Assembly (NCBI GenBank): GCA_958299035.1
Contig: CATQJL010000316.1
Location: forward strand, 22,235,676 to 22,299,675
DNA from: Cylicocyclus nassatus
Lineage: Eukaryota; Nematoda; Chromadorea; Rhabditida; Strongylidae
Direction of reading: 5' to 3'
Length of the DNA stretch: 64,000 nt
The stretch's first letter is position 1; every line of letters starts with the position of its first letter. Below are positions 37,322-48,342 of the stretch, in pieces. The notes beneath the pieces were generated by a model. It ran no database searches. It was not told where the DNA came from and saw only the letters and a list, made by a program, of their open reading frames with translations. The position numbers were made by a program, and so were the translations under genes.

Positions 37322-37437
37322 TATAAACACGAATGCAGGTGCAGAGCTCAAATACTCAAAACGGCTGCGAGATGTGAGCCCGATTGCGATCTCGTCATTC
37401 ATTCAGCGAACCTCATAATCGGAGAAATTTGTGCGAG
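37322..37437 (+). repeat. 116-bp perfectly conserved stretch (block A copy)
   Basis: Identical base for base to 54343-54458, although both flanks differ at many positions. One forward frame is open throughout (with ARCEPDCDLVIHS); reverse frames have stops. An inner CGAGAT/ATCTCG stem is present. It may be an exon, a non-coding RNA or a gene-conversion tract. Confidence 0.7.
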
Positions 37438-37540
37438 TAACAAGCTGCGGGTGAATAGCCCACTCATAACATGAGCTTTCTAGAATGCGTTGCCTACACC
37501 TGATGTACATTTTATTATGTGCTTTTCTTGATTTCCGAAG

Positions 37541-38736
37541 TTACTCTTCACAATCTTTTGAAGTTAGGCAAATCTAAAATTTGTAGCAAACGTCAAGCTT
37601 GTGAAAATTTGCCAGCATCCAGGTCTTTTCGAATACCTTTTTTTCTAGTGAGAGACTGCTACCATCATGTCAAATACACTTCTGCAATACTTTATCACGA
37701 AATCACAAGCAATTTTGAGAAAAATGTCGTGTTCGAAACAAAATGTGGCGCTATATGTCTTCGGATTGATGGGGGTTTTGCTTGGCATTTAGATTGACCA
37801 ACGAGACCAGTTCTCATACTCTTTCAGAGAAAATTTTCAGAATTGGCTGAGATTTTTCAAAACTTTCACGGATAGTAATCTTGTCGTTAGTGCCCTAAAT
37901 TAGGCTTTCGCGAAAGTTCTGTCGATGTCAGATTTTCTATTCCAACGTTACAACTTTTAAAATTTACATACCTGACTCATTAAAATCTCTGGATTGAGCA
38001 TTTTTTCATTCATAAGTACTGTACGACATATGAAAAGGCATGCGAGACAAAAGCGAAAATTTGAACAATTTAACAAAGTTTTCCTTCAAAACCGTTTACT
38101 TTAGCTAGTAATGCTCCACACCACGATAGGCAACGACCTTTTAGCCATTATTGAGCAGCCTATGTTTTCAGGATCACTTCATAGTTTAAGAGATCTCATG
38201 TATTATAGTCTATGCTTAAAATAAATTTTTGTGAGCAAATAAAAAAAACACTGTAGCCCTTTTCCAAATGCGCGATCATGTCGTCTTTCTAATGTTTGGT
38301 TTTTTTTTCACTTGAAAGGACTTATCATGATCTAATGAGTCATAATCGTCCCTGCTTTCTTCCTTACTCTAAAGTAGACAATGTTGAGTATAGTACATAG
38401 ATTTTCGCTATCGTAAACTGTTGCGCCGCTTGTAGAATAACTGAGTGAGTCTTCAGTTCTTGAAAATGAATCTGGGAAGTAAGCCGATCTCTATGTGGGA
38501 GCAAAAATGTGCATTATGTTAGCTCATTGCACCCTTATCCACTAAGAAATAAGTGCATAATTCAATGTGAAAATTTACATAATTCTATAGACGCTAAGGA
38601 GATTCCCTTTGTAGATCAATTTTCTGGAACATAATTGCATTTGGCAACTTGTGTATTGGGGCTGCTAATTTTGTAATTGGAAAGCATTCAATAAGATGCA
38701 GTATGCATTGGAGAGAGCAAAAATAGAACTTCTAAA
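37541..38736. other. No gene recognised
   Basis: Spacer between block A and the mariner-ended element; AT-rich with no repeats noted. Confidence 0.5.
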
Positions 38737-38738
38737 TA

Positions 38739-39577
38739 TTAGGGTGATCGGTAAAAAATGGGGCAGCTTGATTTTTATTACATTTTGAGATTTCTTGGTT
38801 TCAACATCAACAAGCAGGCTGCAAATCAGACGTCGTTTACGTAATCGACCTTCGCCTATTATTCTAGCAACGCGTTACCGCTCCTCTCTCATGACCGTAC
38901 GCGAGACGCCATGAAGAACTTATACAGGGCTATACGGTAAAGTCATAGCAAATGATAAACCATTCGGAAAAGCTCCTCATGCTCTTTTAAACAATATATT
39001 AAACATACAGGATTTCTTTCTATATCTAAATGAAAAAAGGAAATACCTGAAAAATCGCGATTTTTTGGCGCATTAAAAACCAAAAAATCATGTTTTGCCT
39101 TATATTTTCCAAAGATAGATAAAATCTGAGGTAATCTGAACATTGATGGATAGAGCGTAAAAAGCTCTATCAGGTGGTACCTAGAAAATATGCGTTCATC
39201 TGCAAAGAATTGAATAACGCGGATCTTTGTTCTCGAAGCTGCTAATGGCCATATCTCCTGATTTTAAAAGTTGAGGCCATCAAGCCGCCGTGGGTTTAGT
39301 AACTTCCCACCACCCACTTCAGCAGTGGTACTTAGGGTGGCCTCACAAGTTTCACTGCGCAGATACCGCCCAAAATTTATAAATTGTCAAAGTGACTAAC
39401 TTTGCATTTCAGTCACTATAAAAATTATTACGCATGTAAATGATCTTATATAGGTATTTTCTGAAAGAGAATAATTTATTCTAACATCCGTCAATATTGG
39501 GAAATTTAACCGCTTTTCTTTTTTTGAGAAATCTACAGTTATTCTCTAGGTGCCCCATTTTTTACCAATCACCCTGA
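38739..39577. mobile_element. Element with mariner-like ends (839 bp)
   Basis: Inverted ends T(T/C)AGGGTGAT(C/T)GGTAAAAAATGGGGCA with TA on both sides. No transposase seen. Internal sequence around 39100-39170 resembles 29600-29660, and a similar right end occurs at about 30380-30415, so an older copy probably lies in methyltransferase intron 3. Confidence 0.75.
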
Positions 39578-40260
39578 TAGTATTTATTATACTGCTGTAA
39601 GCACAAAATTTTTAGAAAATAACTGCTTGAACATAAGGCAGCCTAAATCGGATAGAGCTCTCGGAACATCCTAGTATAAACGCAAGGCGTTGACGCTAAC
39701 AGAGGAAGCCTTTTTGAATGGTCTTTCCATACGACTCATATTCTACTTTTAGAGCATTGAACGGTGATTCCAAATCTGTCTTACCTATCTGTTAAGTGCC
39801 TCGGAAAATCGAGTGGTGAGCGTTTTTAGGGTAGAGAATTGAATGCGCAACTGAAAAAAATTGTACAGGATGGCTCAAATGGTTAGGTACTAATCATCAG
39901 AGTACATCATTGAATGAATACTTCTGTCTAAAACCCTCATACTCAACACTGCCCTTGGGCGCAGAAAAGATGCGCTTGCTCGTGCAATAGAGACGGCTCT
40001 TGCTTGGCATATAATAGAAACAGATTCGAAATCAGCGCTCGATGCTCTACAAACTGGTACAGGAAACTTAAGAACAGGCCACTTCGACTAAAAAGGCTTC
40101 CCTTGTAAGTTATGATACTTACAAACACCGGTGTGAACAGACTTGCTCTGGAATTTGTTATAACGAACGGCTGATGTTTCTGCTTGGTATCTATAAAGCG
40201 TTTAGTGTGCCCAGCAAAATCATGATAAAGTAAAGCTCTACACCTATAAGTTGTACTGCT

Positions 40261-40280
40261 GTATGTATGTATGTATGTAT
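40261..40280 (+). repeat. (GTAT)5 microsatellite
   Basis: Five perfect GTAT units. Confidence 0.9.
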
Positions 40281-40361
40281 ATTCATTTTTACCTACACCA
40301 AGTTACTGGGAATGGGTAATTTTCCCTTTAACATCCCTGTTATACAAGATGAAGTAAATAC

Positions 40362-40544
40362 GGGCAAAAATTTACAAATTTGCTGATTTGATCCCTTGTA
40401 AATTGATACATCTCCTTCATGTTCGCATTTACTTCCCCAGACGCGCTGTTGTTCGAAGTAATCTAGCACGTCCTTTGTTACCTCACTGACTAGACGAATT
40501 TCATCACTATGTAAGGAGATGTCTACAACCTTCGTGATGGTCAG
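40362..40544 (-). CDS. Orphan exon, 61 open codons (family shared with 55.2 kb)
   Basis: Between an AG acceptor (AAGCAAGCAG) and a GTATTT donor lie 61 open codons in phase 0, including SLHSDEIRLVSEVTKDVLDYF. A damaged copy of the same exon lies at 55222-55372. In phase, it could follow the exon at 56237-56355. It sits directly beside the left edge of duplicated block B. Unknown family. Confidence 0.3.
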
Positions 40545-40636
40545 CTGCTTGCTTAGGATGTTATTGATGTAAGTATTACTGAGTTTTGAATCTTTTTTGG
40601 TGCAAGACTTATGTTCCAGCTCAATAAAAGACTTAC

Positions 40637-41200
40637 CTGCAATGAAACGATATGACGCTTTATGTCATCGCGGTTGAAATTCCCAATTACCAAGTGCTGT
40701 ATGGAGGGCAGAGTTTCCCACAACTTTATCCCTTTCCAAAATTCTAGCCATAACTAAAAAAGCTGTATCGTGAAATCTTGATTAAAAAGTATGTTCAAAA
40801 GCGCATAAATAATAAATATACAGCTGTTTTGAATTAAATCAGATACCATTTTCTCTATGGGAATGGGAATTTCTTTATCAATGAGTATTTTGTTTAAAGC
40901 ACTTACAATGTCAGAATCATTCAAATACGTGAGCTCCTTCTCAATGCATTGCTTCCACTCGTGAAATCACTCTCTCACGCGAGAATCCACATCCCTTATT
41001 TTGAGCTAGAAATCCTTCTTGATTGCAAATAAAGAAAAGATTGCGCTTGCCCATGTCGGTGTTGTTCTCCTGTAGATGGCACCAAGACAAGAAGGGGGAT
41101 GATGCCGCACAATAAGGTGCGCCATCATCCCCCTCCTTGTTTTGGCAACCAAAACAAGAAGGGGGATGATGGCGAGCTTCGGCTGACGTATGCGGATCAT
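40637..41200 (-). pseudogene. Duplicated 5' fragment of the methyltransferase gene, stop-interrupted
   Basis: This matches exons 1-3 of the methyltransferase gene at 22018-31217. The exon 3 copy (40753-40637) is open and lacks one codon. The exon 2 copy (41005-40907) has TGA at 40969-40967 where the intact gene has CGA, a typical CpG decay. The exon 1 region is reshuffled: the hydrophobic stretch is shortened and an inverted repeat of about 28 bp has been inserted. Exons 4-8 are absent because similarity to the parent ends near 40565. It is a partial-duplication pseudogene. Confidence 0.8.
41085..41175. repeat. Local inverted triplication in the methyltransferase pseudogene
   Basis: AAGAAGGGGGATGATG occurs twice direct, with an inverted copy (CATCATCCCCCTCCTTG) between. 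Block A has one copy. It disrupts the membrane-anchor coding stretch. Confidence 0.7.
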
Positions 41201-41271
41201 ACCTAAAGCCGGAAATCGGTGTGATGGCCGAAAGGAAATGATGCAAAAAAACCAGAATGATGTGAGAAGTT

Positions 41272-41436
41272 ACCTTTGACTCAAATAAATTGCCTGCTAA
41301 AAGGCGGACTTCGTGACCTAATTAAGGCTAGAGAATGATCGAAGAGCACACGCGGGAGAGAGACGCAGACTGCGTCGCGAGCGCGAGCGGTCTTAATTAG
41401 GTTACAAGGTCGCCGCCAATTCATTTGAATCAAGGG
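41272..41436. mobile_element. Hairpin MITE copy 4 (block B counterpart of copy 2)
   Basis: Orthologous to 31291-31461. The left arm is partly deleted. Confidence 0.8.
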
Positions 41437-42271
41437 TTAGTTGGCAATTTCAAAAGCTTGTGCTTGTTTGACGTGAGCAATCGAATAACCTTTGCGCCAG
41501 GGCATGCTAATCTGTGCAGTGTCTCCCTAAGTACAGAACTTTTTTTGGTCAAGGAAAATTAGATTAGATAAGATTATGGATTATTACACAGTTAGTTGTA
41601 CTCAGAGCACTTTTTATTTTCCTCTCTTCTGATGTGCAGAAAAAAAAGAAATTATTGAAGAGCGAAAGCCATTTTCAAATAAAACTCTCCAGGATGTCAC
41701 TAGGGGTTCCTTGCCCCACCATCGCAAAAGCATACCACTTCTTTTGCTAGCTGGCAACATAGTCATGCAACTTCTTCCATAACTTCTCTCTTTAACATTT
41801 GACACACTCATTTATGCATCATATAGATTATTACTAGGCTGCTGCATAAGTTCTGTCCGATTCCTGATATTAACTGTGGTCTTGGTCTCACCCAAGACTC
41901 TAAATTGGCCAAATTAAAAAAAACGTATGTACTTGCGCTTCCAAAATGCTTCGTACTATGCGCGAAAAGAGTTTTGAGACAAGTGCCCCATTTCTCTAAC
42001 CTTGAGAGTGGAATGAGCTCTACCGCTCCTGCTCACATGACTGTGGAAACGACTGATGAGGGCATGATAAGTTCTCATTTTCTTTGATGTAGTGAACGAA
42101 TCAATAAGTCGATAGAAAGACCCCAGCGATTCGTTTTGAAAAGTAGTATATAACCTGCAAGAGGTCAAAAAACGTGTGAGTCCTGTTTCGCCTAACTCGG
42201 TTCAGCGGCAGGGGTCCCTGGCGCGCATACCTCCGGACAATTTTTGGGCTTTATATATGTAGAGGTATATG

Positions 42272-43080
42272 GTATAGCAGACGTTCATCCGTCTAGTCAC
42301 TTCGCCGTGCCGTGTGTCAATGCACAAAAGTTTAAATCACGGATGAGGCCCGTGGGCCCGCCTAAACTGTGGTTGCACACGAGAGCAGACGCCTAATTAT
42401 ATATGACGCCAAAGTCTTTCTTTACTTTTGATTGAATTTTCTCTTGTTTTTAGCCCTTCGTTGCGGCTCTTTCCATTAATTTGTTGCTTTGAGCGCTACA
42501 TATGCCGTTCTGCATTGAAATTATCAAAATTTTTTCAATCCTACTTTCAGGAAAGTGAGGCAGATGCATACTCGAAGCGAATTGAGGTATAAGTTCCCCT
42601 ATCTTTGCAATCTGAGCACATTGTGCTTTGTAGAATAGTTCTCAGTAAGTCTAACGTAGAACTTCTGCATGGTGAGACGTCCTCATAAACCAGTAGAAAA
42701 TTCGAAGTAAGGCTTACTAGGGACTTACACAGTCATGAGTACAGGGCAGAGATAGATGCATTTACAACTCAATCCCCTTCAACTGTGTATCGTTCTCACT
42801 TTTCTAAAGAAAAAGCAGAAGCATTAAGAATTTCACTGCAGAAAGGCACGTATGACCTCTCAAGCAACTTTTCAATGAGAAAGAGCCTCAGCGAAGGCTG
42901 AGAACAAGAAAAATATAAAAAAGAAACGTAAAAAAGACTTTGGCGTCATCTAGAATTAGGCGTCTGGCCTTATGTGTAGCCACGACATAGGCAGGCTCGC
43001 TGGCCATATCCAGGGTTTCAAACTTTTGTGCAATCACACACGGCACAGCGAGGTGACTAGACAGATGAAGTCTACTATAC
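42272..43080. mobile_element. Element with 165-bp inverted repeats, block B only (809 bp)
   Basis: Arms 42272-42435 and about 42920-43080 begin GTATAG(C/T)AGAC and run to ATGACGCCAAAGTC. Block A has no counterpart. No gene inside. Confidence 0.7.
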
Positions 43081-44071
43081 AAATCTAGCCATCACCATGG
43101 ATATAGTAAGGGATGCAAGTTTATATATTGTTACAAATTCGGCTGAACTTGGCCTTACGAAATGGGAAATGCAACATGCTAAGAAAAAAGTAATATACAT
43201 TCTACATAATGAACCTTTTTTATGGTTAGCGCAGTATTTTCTTATCCTGGTAACAAATAAATATTACCTATTTCAGTGTTCAAAAAGATATAATCTCACT
43301 ATTTTTGATGAAAAATTTCAAATGTCCTTAAGTTTGAAGCCCACCCTGTAAAGTCTTTCAAGATTAAGCCCTTAGTCAATGAGATGTAAGCAGCAGACTG
43401 ATGATAGCGATTCATCCAGCTTCTAAGGGCTAAGGCACATCTCACGCGATTCGGCCGAATCGCGGCTTTCAAGACCTGGCAGTTTGCAAGATGTCTCCAA
43501 ATTTGTCGAACGCGGTCCTCCAATACATGGCGCGTAGCTTCTGTGATTTATTGCAAACCGATCAAGTCCTGCCTTAACAAAACGCTCTGACGACCCATTA
43601 TGAACAGTCATTCTGTTATTAAATCGCGTAGCGACTGAAATCGCTTATATTCCTTAGGCCTTTCTTCGCTTGCAGTGTCGGGTAGATGTGCTTATAAGGT
43701 TCAAGATTTGCAATGCTTCATTTTTGCATTGAAACCGTTGAACCCCGAACGAGTTCTATTTTGTTATCGAGATAGAAACAGCTTGCGCATGTATGCAGCT
43801 CAAATCGTAATATACACAACGCCAAACGAGTGCGCTACAAAAATTGTTGAAAAGTTGCTTTACTCAGCTGCCAAGCTAATACTTTCTTTTTGGTCAGTCT
43901 TTTAGTACTAAAAAGTAGGCCCTACCTTTAAAGAAATGCATTTGTAGAAAATAAATTAGAACTGAGGAAACACACAGAGGAAATAGTAATAGCAGAATGA
44001 ACATATTTTTTCAGCAATCGATCACCTGTAGTTGAGTGCCGTTCCAAATTAGCATTCGTTCATACCACTGG

Positions 44072-44576
44072 TGTTGATGATCTATGAATCACCAACCTCG
44101 ACAACCAATCTAATAGCTTACACTCATGAACACAGCTATATCTCAATTTCTAAGTACAAATGCTCTTAGGAGGTTTTGATTGTATTTATTTATTTACATC
44201 TCAACAGATTTCGCCTCCTTCTTACTCGCCCGGAGTGTCGATGATTTATGTATCATCAACCTCAACAATTCTATAATCCTAATGGCTTACGGGTATTCCC
44301 CATAGGCTATATTCCCCAATCGCTCATATTTAAGTGCCGAATCACTCACCAATGAGTGGCACCTATCTTCCAGGGGCCGCGCCAAGCCGCGGCATCCTCT
44401 TTCTTGCATATATTTCGTGGACATTCCGATTGTGCACGGGTCAGCTTCGCCTTACTACCTATATAAGGAGCCCCCGATTGTATTATAGGTTGCTCTCCCC
44501 GGTTCAACACCGGGTTCGTCTGTGGATAAATTATTATCGACACCACTATCGCCTACAACACTTGGTTCCCACCAAA
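44072..44576 (+). repeat. 5' LTR
   Basis: Starts TGTTGATGATC and ends CCCACCAAA. A TATA box (CTATATAAGG, about 44457) should set the transcript start. Its first 50 bp are repeated in diverged form at about 44236, following the same CTCGCCCGGAG that precedes the 3' LTR. Confidence 0.9.
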
Positions 44577-44577
44577 T

Positions 44578-44590
44578 TGGTGCATCGGCC
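44578..44590 (+). promoter_or_regulatory. Primer binding site, tRNA-Gly
   Basis: TGGTGCATCGGCC, one base after the 5' LTR, is complementary to the CCA-tailed 3' end of nematode tRNA-Gly(GCC) over 13 nt. Confidence 0.75.
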
Positions 44591-44679
44591 AGTGAAACCA
44601 CCTCGTATTCTATCTGCAACCGGAGGAATCGAGGCCAGAAGACCCGCGTGGCAGGAAGAAGAACCAACCGACTATCTGA

Positions 44680-45120
44680 AAATCTTTGTGTATCCTTTTC
44701 GTAAGCGATCCAAAGAGGTGTAAGAGAAATCGGAAGGAAAACCACTGACTATCTGAAAATCTCTGTGCATCCTTTTCGTAAGTGATCCAGAGAGGTGTAG
44801 GAGAAATCAGTCGGTCGTGTGAACTATTCTTAAAAATTCTCTGTGCATCCTTTTCGTAAGCGAACCAGAGAGTGGGAAAGAATCAGTGTTACCACACAAC
44901 CACAGACAACTTGGAAACTTTCTGTGCATCCTTTTCGTAAGTGATCCAGAAAGTGAAAGAGTAGTCAAGTGGAGCACATAATCACATTAATACGTGAAAC
45001 TTTCTGTGTATCCTTTCCGTAAGCGATCCAGAGAGTGGAACAAATTTTGTGAGTGCAGCACATAACCACATAAGACCGTGAAACTTTCTGTGAATCCTTC
45101 TCGTAAGTGATCCAGAGAGC
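44680..45120 (+). repeat. Six-copy hairpin repeat in the retroelement leader
   Basis: A unit of about 34 bp (core CATCCTTTTCGTAAGTGATC bounded by CTCTG and CAGAG) recurs at about 44681, 44761, 44839, 44919, 45001 and 45084. Each copy can fold on its CTCTG/CAGAG ends, and changes in one arm are often matched in the other (copy 4 has TTTCTG with CAGAAAG). It lies between the primer site and gag, where packaging signals normally sit. Confidence 0.75.
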
Positions 45121-45514
45121 GGAACAAATTTTTGTGGGTGCAAATTTCCAATCAATCTCATTGATCTCTCACGAATCCTATCCAAGGACCGGAGATCAGT
45201 ACATTGAGATTTGAAAGGAAGGTAACTTGAGTCACAAGCGCTCATTTTGCCAAAAAAGTCAAAATTCGACCAAGAACTCTTGACTTAAGAGGATTGAAAC
45301 CCAATCCTTATCTGAAGGTCCAAGCCACCTTACCGTCAGCACAGCGTTCAAGCCACCCCGGCACGCTTGCAACTCAGAGACCAGCACCACAGCTGCCTCT
45401 ACTTAACGGATCACCAGAAGATACGTGTACAAGTTAACGAAACCTCGCTAACTTGTACCTTCGAAGCAACCAGCTTTCTAAGGAAGAGAAGAATTAGAAG
45501 TCGGTATAGCAAAA

Positions 45515-47769
45515 ATGGCCGCTCTTCAACTCTTCAAACACAAAATCAACAACGCTTGTAAGCTCGTAAAATCCTACGAGTCCGAAGTGGAGAACGTAGA
45601 CGTCCCCTTCACATTTCCAACAACAAAAGCGGAATGTGAAGAATATATCAAAGAAAAGGCAGGAGTAATAACAAATCTCCTCAATTCTTTGCAAAACGCT
45701 GTGAAATTGCAAGAAACACAGCTCAACGCTGCCATTGAGCACATCAGTGCATGCAGTGAAGGAAAGGAACGAGAGAAGCTGATGGTTGAACTTAGCAAGC
45801 ATTTGGAGCTGGAAGCACTCGATCTGGAAGTGATAGCAGTTCAATGGCAAAACAGAATACAGTTCAGACAACATGAACTGAGGGAGCAAACGACACTTTT
45901 GCATACGCCTGCTCCTAGTATTCCGAGTCAGCCAGACAGCGAGATAGGAAGAGGCTCAACAACGGAACGAAGTGAACGCCAGATCAGGATCCGGAAACCG
46001 TTCCTAGAGGTTCCTACATTCTCTGGCAACTTCAGAGAGTTCAACAGTTTTTGGACAGTGTTCGATTCACTTATTCACTGCGACGAAGACTTATCGGACG
46101 GCGACAAATTCCTTTTTTCAAAGCAAGCGCTCAAAGGAAAAGCAGCTGCTGCTTTGAACTGCATCCCTGTCGTTGGAAACAAATACAAGACAGCCGTAGA
46201 CATCCTGAAGAAGCACTTATCGCTCTGCCAGCATGGCAGATATACTCATCAATGAAATCGAACGACTTCAAGGAGCAAGAGACAATCCCGAAAGTTGCCG
46301 AGAAACTTTCGAAGCAATCAATTCGCGGATCATTCACCTGGAACAAACCGGAATGAAGATGAGCGCAGACAGAATCTGGCGCCGACTAATCTTGTCGAAA
46401 TTTCCTGAAGCCATCTGCGCAACCGTCATACAGAAGGAATTCGTAGTTGGCGATCACTTTGATGTTTCGGAGATCCTAGACGCGATAGATGACATCATCT
46501 CTCTTCGGGAAACGACCGCATTAACAATGAAGACACTTCATCCAAGCAACATTCAAAGAAGCAACCATCTGGACACAAGTACTGAAAGTCCGAAATGGAA
46601 AGAGGAGGAAGAGTATCTCGAGCAGTCTCAGTTTCCTGCTAGCACTCATCATTTGCTAGTCTCTAAGATGCTGCAAAGAACCAACTTCGATCATCGCAAA
46701 ACAAGTGAAGTACCCGTTGCACGGCGAAATGGACAAAAAGTCTACAGCTCAACTAAACTGCCAATCGTGTGCCAAAGCGTACTTCAAACGGCTTCAGCCA
46801 TGATATTCAACGAGGCAATTTGGGATTATCAACCCATAAGAATACTGATTGACTCTGGCGCCCAGCGAAGCTTCATCAAATCAAAATTTGGTGATGAGCT
46901 TAAGCTGCCAGTCATCCAAACGACGTCATTCACCACATCAGAAACAGGGAGAATTGAAAGAAACATTCAGTTCCAATGAAGTGCACATTACTTTGAAAAG
47001 CCCTCACAACGCAAAGAAGCTCAAGAAGATATCAGTGCACACGAAAGAGAAGTTAACTGCCAACCTACATACAGCATATCTCACGGATGCAGATGTCCGC
47101 TTCATTTCTACCGGAAACTTGACGATAGCTCAAGATACGCTCACCCAAAAGAGCGTCTCACGCGATCTCGTTATTGGGCAAGATCTTCTTAACTTCGTCA
47201 CTGTTCACACCGAAACAGTGCTCAAGCTTCCCTCGGGGCTCGTCTTAACCCCAACCATCTTTGGATATGTCATATCCGGTACAAGCCGTACCAACGTGAG
47301 CACAGAGATCGTTGGCACTTTTGGTTGTACATCAACGATACAGAAAGCCTCCAAATCCGCCCCTCACCCTCAACGACACGTCAAATGGCTGACGACGAAG
47401 AAAACGGGCACCAATTTCAACGAAAGCAGTACACATGCAATCAACAGGAGAATTCTCCAAGCGCATGCTGAAGTAACATCTCAAAAGGCAACGAAGTTGT
47501 TACCGAAAGAGAGGGAAAGGCGGACAGCTGCTTTCAACCGCAAAGCTAAGGAAGACAGACAACGCTGGCTGGCCAAAGTTGGCTGCATATTAGGCTCTAG
47601 TCAATCACCGATAACGATTCTGTCAACTCAAAATCGACGAGGGCGGAACCGACGAGGAAGAGGAGACGACGACGGAAGGCGAAGCTACACCACGGAAGAG
47701 CAACTACCAACCACTACAATTGTTTACCGTAAATTCTCTTCTGTCTGTAGCTCCCATAAGTATGTCTAA
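45515..47769 (+). pseudogene. BEL/Pao gag-protease remnant with two frameshifts
   Basis: Frame 1 (45515-46255) starts at an ATG and holds the coiled N-terminal gag part and the conserved PTFSGNFREFNSFW region. A one-base shift near 46220 moves the reading to the frame of 46233-46979, which continues gag and reaches the aspartic protease signature LIDSGAQRSFI. A second shift near 46960 moves it to the frame ending at 47769, with the downstream domain (DLVIGQDLLNF and FGYVISG). The CCHC zinc knuckle was not found and everything from reverse transcriptase to integrase is missing, leaving only an arginine-rich tail. Confidence 0.8.
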
Positions 47770-47837
47770 GTATACAAATCTATACATTTCTTGTATCTTG
47801 TGCTTACCAGATTAACTTCTTGCTTGCTCGCCCGGAG

Positions 47838-48342
47838 TGTTGATGATCTATGAATCATCAACCTCGACAACCAATCTAATAGCTTACACTCATGAACACA
47901 GCTATATCTCCATTTCTAAGTACAAATGCTCTTAGGAGGTTTTGATTGTATTTATTTATTTACATCTCAACAGATTTCGCCTCCTTCTTGCTCGCCCGGA
48001 GTGTCGATGATTTATGTATCATCAACCTCAACAATTCTATAATCCTAATGGCTTACGGGTATTCCCCATAGGCTATATTCCCCAATCGCTCATATTTAAG
48101 TGCCGAATCACTCAACAATGAGTGGCACCTATCTTCCAGGGGCCGCGCCAAGCCGCGGCATCCTCTTTCTTGCATATATTTCGTGGACATTCCGATTGTG
48201 CACGGGTCAGCTCCGCCTTACTACCTATATAAGGAGCCCGCGATTGTATTATAGGTTGCTCTCCCCGGTTCAACACCGGGTTCGTCTGTGGATAAATTAT
48301 TATCGACACCACTATCGCCTACAACACTTGGTTCCCACCAAA
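47838..48342 (+). repeat. 3' LTR
   Basis: Same length as the 5' LTR, with six substitutions seen by eye. Followed directly by the target duplication ACTGG and then block B sequence. Confidence 0.9.

Larger units (their letters stand above)
30625..37540 (+). repeat. Segmental duplication, block A
   Basis: This segment aligns in order and orientation with 40565-54620 (block B). It contains the first three exons of the methyltransferase gene and two copies of the GTGACCTAATTAAGG hairpin element. Block A has private insertions at 33252-33423 and 34398-35034. Similarity by eye is moderate (roughly 75-85%), apart from one perfect 116-bp stretch. Confidence 0.8.
44072..48342 (+). mobile_element. 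BEL/Pao-type LTR retrotransposon, internally deleted
   Basis: The 4271-bp element has two 505-bp LTRs, a tRNA-Gly primer site, gag and aspartic protease remnants, and a 5-bp target duplication (ACTGG at 44067-44071 and 48343-48347). Reverse transcriptase, RNase H and integrase are absent. The interior goes from the end of the protease-linker domain straight to a basic tail. The empty site is visible in block A at about 33706-33716. Near-identical LTRs (six differences counted by eye) suggest a young insertion that must have been mobilised by enzymes supplied elsewhere. Confidence 0.9.

Noticed and set aside
44334..44723. Open frame of 129 codons, repeated at 48100
   Set aside because: It is a chance frame inside the retroelement LTRs and leader; no gene is known there in this element class.
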